Assembly (NCBI GenBank): GCA_002509485.1
Contig: DAWO01000109.1
Location: 1 to 6,573 of the forward strand
DNA from: Methanolinea sp. UBA477
GTDB lineage: Archaea; Halobacteriota; Methanomicrobia; Methanomicrobiales; Methanospirillaceae
Reading direction: 5' to 3'
Length of the DNA: 6,573 nt
Part shown: positions 4,420-6,573 of the stretch, piece after piece
How positions within the stretch are numbered: position 1 is the stretch's first letter
Layout of the letters: every line of letters begins with the position of its first letter
The notes under the pieces: generated by a model
The model's database searches: none
What the model was told of the DNA's origin: nothing
What the model saw: the letters and a program-made list of their open reading frames with translations, nothing else
Position numbers and translations under genes: made by a program

Positions 4420-5217
4420 CTATCTCCCGCCCTGCTCCTTCAGCATGCCGACCTCGATCTCCGGGTTGCGGTACCGCCTGCGGCCTTCGGTCTTGCCGGC
4501 CTGGATCGCGTCCGTGGGGCAGAGCTGGATGCAGGCCATGCACTGCTCGCAGTGGTGGAGCCAGACGGGGCGGTCGTCCTCGATCCGGATGTTTCCCACC
4601 GGGCAGACCTCTGCGCAGGTCCCGCAGGCGGTGCACCGGTCGTCGACGGAGAACTTCCGGTCGGCCTCGTGCACACCCCGGATGAACCGCGGATACATGA
4701 CAGCGTGGATGAGGCTTGCAAACGGCGACCAGGACGGCGGTTCCCGGGCACCGGCGCTCACCATATCTGCAATTTCTGCGATACGATGATCGGCGTCGTT
4801 CAGGGTCTTTTCGATATATTCCTCCCCCTGGGACTCGTACATGAGGATGTAGTTGCCGGGCATCCGGACCGAAAACCCGGCGTCAAGACCTCTTCCCCCT
4901 GGCTTATCCTTCAGGATTTTGTCGAGCTGGCGGAGAGTCGCTTTCCCTCCCGTCCCGCCCATGGTGATGACGGAGAAGGCGTAAGCCACCCTGGAGAGGT
5001 CCAGTCGCCCTGCGAAGTCTGCAACAATCGAGGGGAGGCCGACGAAGTAGAGCGGGGAGACGATTCCGACCCGGTCGGCATCCGGGGCGATAGGCCCGGG
5101 GTTTTTCACCGCGGATGCGATGGGTGCGAGTTCACAGTCGCCGAGCCGGCTGCAGAGTTTTTTCGCAACCGCGAGGGAGTTTCCGGTGCCGGTGAAGTAG
5201 TAGATGAGGGTCTTCAT
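4420..5217 (-). CDS. EFR1-type flavodoxin / 2[4Fe-4S] ferredoxin fusion protein
   Basis: This encodes 265 residues from the ATG whose complement is 5215-5217, stop TAG at 4420-4422. The N-terminal flavodoxin-like domain opens MKTLIYYFTGTGNS, where TGTGNS (9-14) is the FMN phosphate loop; PLYFVGLPSIVADF (55-68) and the ITMGGTGG loop (84-91) fit FMN-ring contacts. After a helical linker come two cluster motifs: Cys195, 198, 201, 205 followed by Pro, and Cys223, 226, 229, 233 followed by Pro. These eight Cys should bind two [4Fe-4S] clusters. The family is a cytoplasmic electron carrier moving electrons between iron-sulfur clusters and FMN; its partner here is unknown because neighbours are unrelated. 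Length and the start motif match the family. No Shine-Dalgarno is visible before the ATG. His221-His222 just before the second cluster is a minor peculiarity. Confidence 0.93.
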   Translation of the reverse strand: MKTLIYYFTGTGNSLAVAKKLCSRLGDCELAPIASAVKNPGPIAPDADRVGIVSPLYFVGLPSIVADFAGRLDLSRVAYAFSVITMGGTGGKATLRQLDKILKDKPGGRGLDAGFSVRMPGNYILMYESQGEEYIEKTLNDADHRIAEIADMVSAGAREPPSWSPFASLIHAVMYPRFIRGVHEADRKFSVDDRCTACGTCAEVCPVGNIRIEDDRPVWLHHCEQCMACIQLCPTDAIQAGKTEGRRRYRNPEIEVGMLKEQGGR

Positions 5218-5396
5218 GCTGGTTATCAGAGAGATCTGTTGTGTTACCCGGGGAAAAGCATGACGCTCCGTGAGCAGGTGTGTCCCGGAAGGTGCGGATG
5301 AAATCCGGACGTATCAGAAAAGGGCCTCATCGCTGTTTCCTGTGGGCGGAATGAAATTAATTGTTCTTCAGAGGGTATCCAGAATTCGTCATTGAT

Positions 5397-5512
5397 CCGA
5401 CGCCGGGACACCCTCCCATAACACATACCCAATTGCTCAAATTTTGACTGTGAATCAGCCTCGCGGTATTTTTGGGGGCGGCGGCATTCATCCTGTTGGG
5501 GGTACGGGGGCA
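5397..5512. repeat. Dispersed intergenic repeat, copy 2
   Basis: This is the partner of 467-626, same orientation. Block A is 5397-5456 (CCGACGCCGGGACACC through AACACATACCCAATTG to GACTGTGAATC); block B is 5458-5481 (GCCTCGCGG then TATTTTTGGGGGCGG), separated by a single base where copy 1 has 38. A G-rich end (GGGGGTACGGGGGC, about 5498-5511) follows. No terminal inverted repeats or flanking duplications are evident, so I do not call it a transposon. Confidence 0.7.
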
Positions 5513-5532
5513 TTGTCGGAGAAGTTCAATGT

Positions 5533-5551
5533 TTTTTTCTCCGGGAAAAAA
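5533..5551 (-). terminator. Terminator of the transglutaminase-like gene
   Basis: TTTTTTC (5533-5539), loop TCCGG, GAAAAAA (5545-5551): a symmetric stem just after the stop at 5565. On the minus strand the six T (complement of 5546-5551) come 14 bases after the stop and suit an archaeal oligo-T terminator; a second T-run is present on the plus strand. Confidence 0.5.
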
Positions 5552-5564
5552 GTGAGCGGGATGA

Positions 5565-6573
5565 TCAGGTCCCGTCGACGGAAAGGCTGATATTGAAGCA
5601 GCCCATGCAGGCGAGATCGATATCGAAGTCCGCCGTATCGGAGACGATCGCCGGTTGCTGGCGGACGATCCTGAAGACGACCGCGTCGTCGGGTATGGGC
5701 GGGTCCATCGGTACATCGACGTTCTTCTGGATGACGAGCCTCGCCGGGTCGAGGTTCGTCGCGTAGTACTCCTTGAATTCCTCCCGCTCTTCATCCGGGA
5801 CGGGGAGCCAGTCTGACACGTCGGCGGCAGTCGGGTCGCACGGGACCCACCCGTAGCCCGGCAGGAAGTACTCGGCCCAGAAATGGCTGCCCGGATCGCC
5901 GGTAAGCAGCATCTGGTAGCCTCCGATGGCGCGGGCAGGGATCCCGAGCGACCGGCAGAACGCGGAGAAGAGCATGCTCTGCGTGCCGCAGTCGCCGTGG
6001 CCGGTCTCGAACATGTAGGTGGACTCGGCGACCTTCGGCACCCGGGCATCGAGCGAACCGTGCGGGACGTGGCTGTACGGGTAGGTCCCGATGATATGGT
6101 GGTAGATCATCTGTGCCCGGAGGTGCGGGTTCGTCTCGTCTCCGACGATCTCATGGGCCTTCTTCCGGATTGCATCCGTGATCTCGATGTTTCGCTCCGA
6201 CGTGGTGTAGAGTATATACTCGGGATCGCCGGTATCGTACTCCCCGACCAACCCCGGGTCGATCCCGAACCGCTGCTCGTAGGATGTGAACGCGATATCT
6301 GCCGAAATCGTCAGGTCGCCGGCGATCTCGTCGACCGGGATCTCGTAGTAGACGTAGCCGATCCGGCCGGTGGTGAACGGTCCGGCGGCGATGTACTCAG
6401 GGTAAGAGAGGTTCCCGACGGTGATATCCCGCTGCGAGTCGGTCCCGACCGGGAGCGGGTACCAGATCCGGAGGGTTCCTGTCGCGGGAAGCATCTCGTG
6501 CGGGATTGCAAGCGTCTCGACGCCGGCGTACCGCACCGGGTTTTGGTACGGGCCGACGGGCTCATCCTCTGCC
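5565..6573 (-). CDS. Transglutaminase-like superfamily protein (N-terminus off window)
   Basis: The frame is open to the right edge, giving 335 visible residues; a GTG at 6534-6536 is internal-looking, so the true start is probably beyond the window. Counting from that GTG, residues 1-110 are beta-rich (LRIWYPLPVG, then GYVYYEIP), a domain that often precedes this fold. The transglutaminase/cysteine-protease core follows: Cys183 in GHGDCGTQSMLFSAF, His218 in GSHFWAEY and Asp234 in WVPCDPTAAD form a complete catalytic triad, with the typical SLGIPAR between. Such archaeal proteins may be proteases, amidases or cross-linking enzymes; the substrate is unknown. The C-terminal 70 residues end in strands and include a CMGC pair (310, 313). 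Whether it is exported or membrane-anchored depends on the missing N-terminus. It is the last gene of its transcript, with a terminator after the stop. Confidence 0.9.
   Translation of the reverse strand, partial: AEDEPVGPYQNPVRYAGVETLAIPHEMLPATGTLRIWYPLPVGTDSQRDITVGNLSYPEYIAAGPFTTGRIGYVYYEIPVDEIAGDLTISADIAFTSYEQRFGIDPGLVGEYDTGDPEYILYTTSERNIEITDAIRKKAHEIVGDETNPHLRAQMIYHHIIGTYPYSHVPHGSLDARVPKVAESTYMFETGHGDCGTQSMLFSAFCRSLGIPARAIGGYQMLLTGDPGSHFWAEYFLPGYGWVPCDPTAADVSDWLPVPDEEREEFKEYYATNLDPARLVIQKNVDVPMDPPIPDDAVVFRIVRQQPAIVSDTADFDIDLACMGCFNISLSVDGT

Larger units (their letters stand above)
5218..5564. other. Non-coding stretch between the transglutaminase-like and EFR1 genes
   Basis: About 345 bases. 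The left part (5218-5396) should hold the EFR1 promoter on the minus strand, but I see no good TATA box. The right part holds repeat copy 2 (5397-5512) and the transglutaminase terminator (5533-5551). An open frame crosses the repeat on the minus strand (5244-5513), but it lacks a ribosome-binding site and its frame is not kept in the other copy. Confidence 0.6.

Noticed and set aside
4234..5301. A 355-codon open frame on the plus strand across the EFR1 gene
   Set aside because: It is the complement of a gene with unmistakable FMN-loop and eight-Cys cluster motifs; its own product is low-complexity and has no family features.
5244..5513. An 89-codon minus-strand frame across repeat copy 2
   Set aside because: The frame is not preserved in copy 1 (stop and single-base indel), and the region downstream of the repeat is not protein-like.
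5357..6049. A 230-codon minus-strand frame within the transglutaminase-like gene
   Set aside because: It is Ser/Arg/Thr-rich, typical of an out-of-frame reading of GC-rich coding DNA, and overlaps the frame with the intact Cys-His-Asp triad.
1..6573. tRNA, rRNA, CRISPR arrays, insertion sequences or integrase sites
   Set aside because: I looked for TPsiC-arm motifs, regularly spaced short repeats, transposase-like frames and terminal inverted repeats and found none in a convincing context.

Overview
The window looks like a piece of an archaeal chromosome, most likely a GC-rich methanogen of the Methanomicrobia/Methanomicrobiales type. The basis is archaeal-style signals (T/A-rich TATA-like boxes, GGTGA and GGAGTGAT ribosome-binding sites, oligo-T tracts at gene ends) together with an EFR1-type flavodoxin/ferredoxin fusion, an archaeal-looking transglutaminase-like protein and several small orphan membrane proteins. 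The genus is an inference; no diagnostic marker gene is present.

Layout. Bases 1-315 hold the 3' end of an unrecognised gene (+). Bases 316-919 are a long non-coding stretch with copy 1 of a dispersed repeat, a TATA-like box, two hairpins and a possible 42-aa leader ORF. Bases 920-1720 (+) encode an orphan protein with two membrane helices. It converges on a 138-aa membrane-anchored protein at 1756-2172 (-). Bases 2288-2597 (-) are AT-richer and hold a 42-aa acidic small protein and an overlapping, doubtful 68-aa ORF. Bases 2678-3403 (+) encode a class I SAM-dependent methyltransferase, followed at once by a coupled small Gly-rich ORF (3407-3589) whose reading frame looks disturbed. Bases 3773-4270 (+) encode a five-helix membrane protein. 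It converges on the EFR1 flavodoxin/2[4Fe-4S] protein at 4420-5217 (-), with a two-hairpin terminator-like structure between them. Bases 5218-5564 are non-coding and hold repeat copy 2. Bases 5565-6573 (-) are the C-terminal part of a transglutaminase-like protein that runs off the right edge.

How the genes fit together. There is no obvious shared pathway. Only the methyltransferase, the EFR1 protein and the transglutaminase-like protein have a recognisable biochemical role; the rest are small, mostly membrane-bound proteins I cannot assign. Most genes sit in separate transcription units with alternating strands, and the only clear coupling is methyltransferase to small ORF. This looks like an accessory stretch. 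The least-explained signals are the repeat shared by the two long intergenic regions, the disturbed frame after the methyltransferase, and the competing hairpins between the convergent genes near 4390. I do not see a coherent new defence, mobile or metabolic system.
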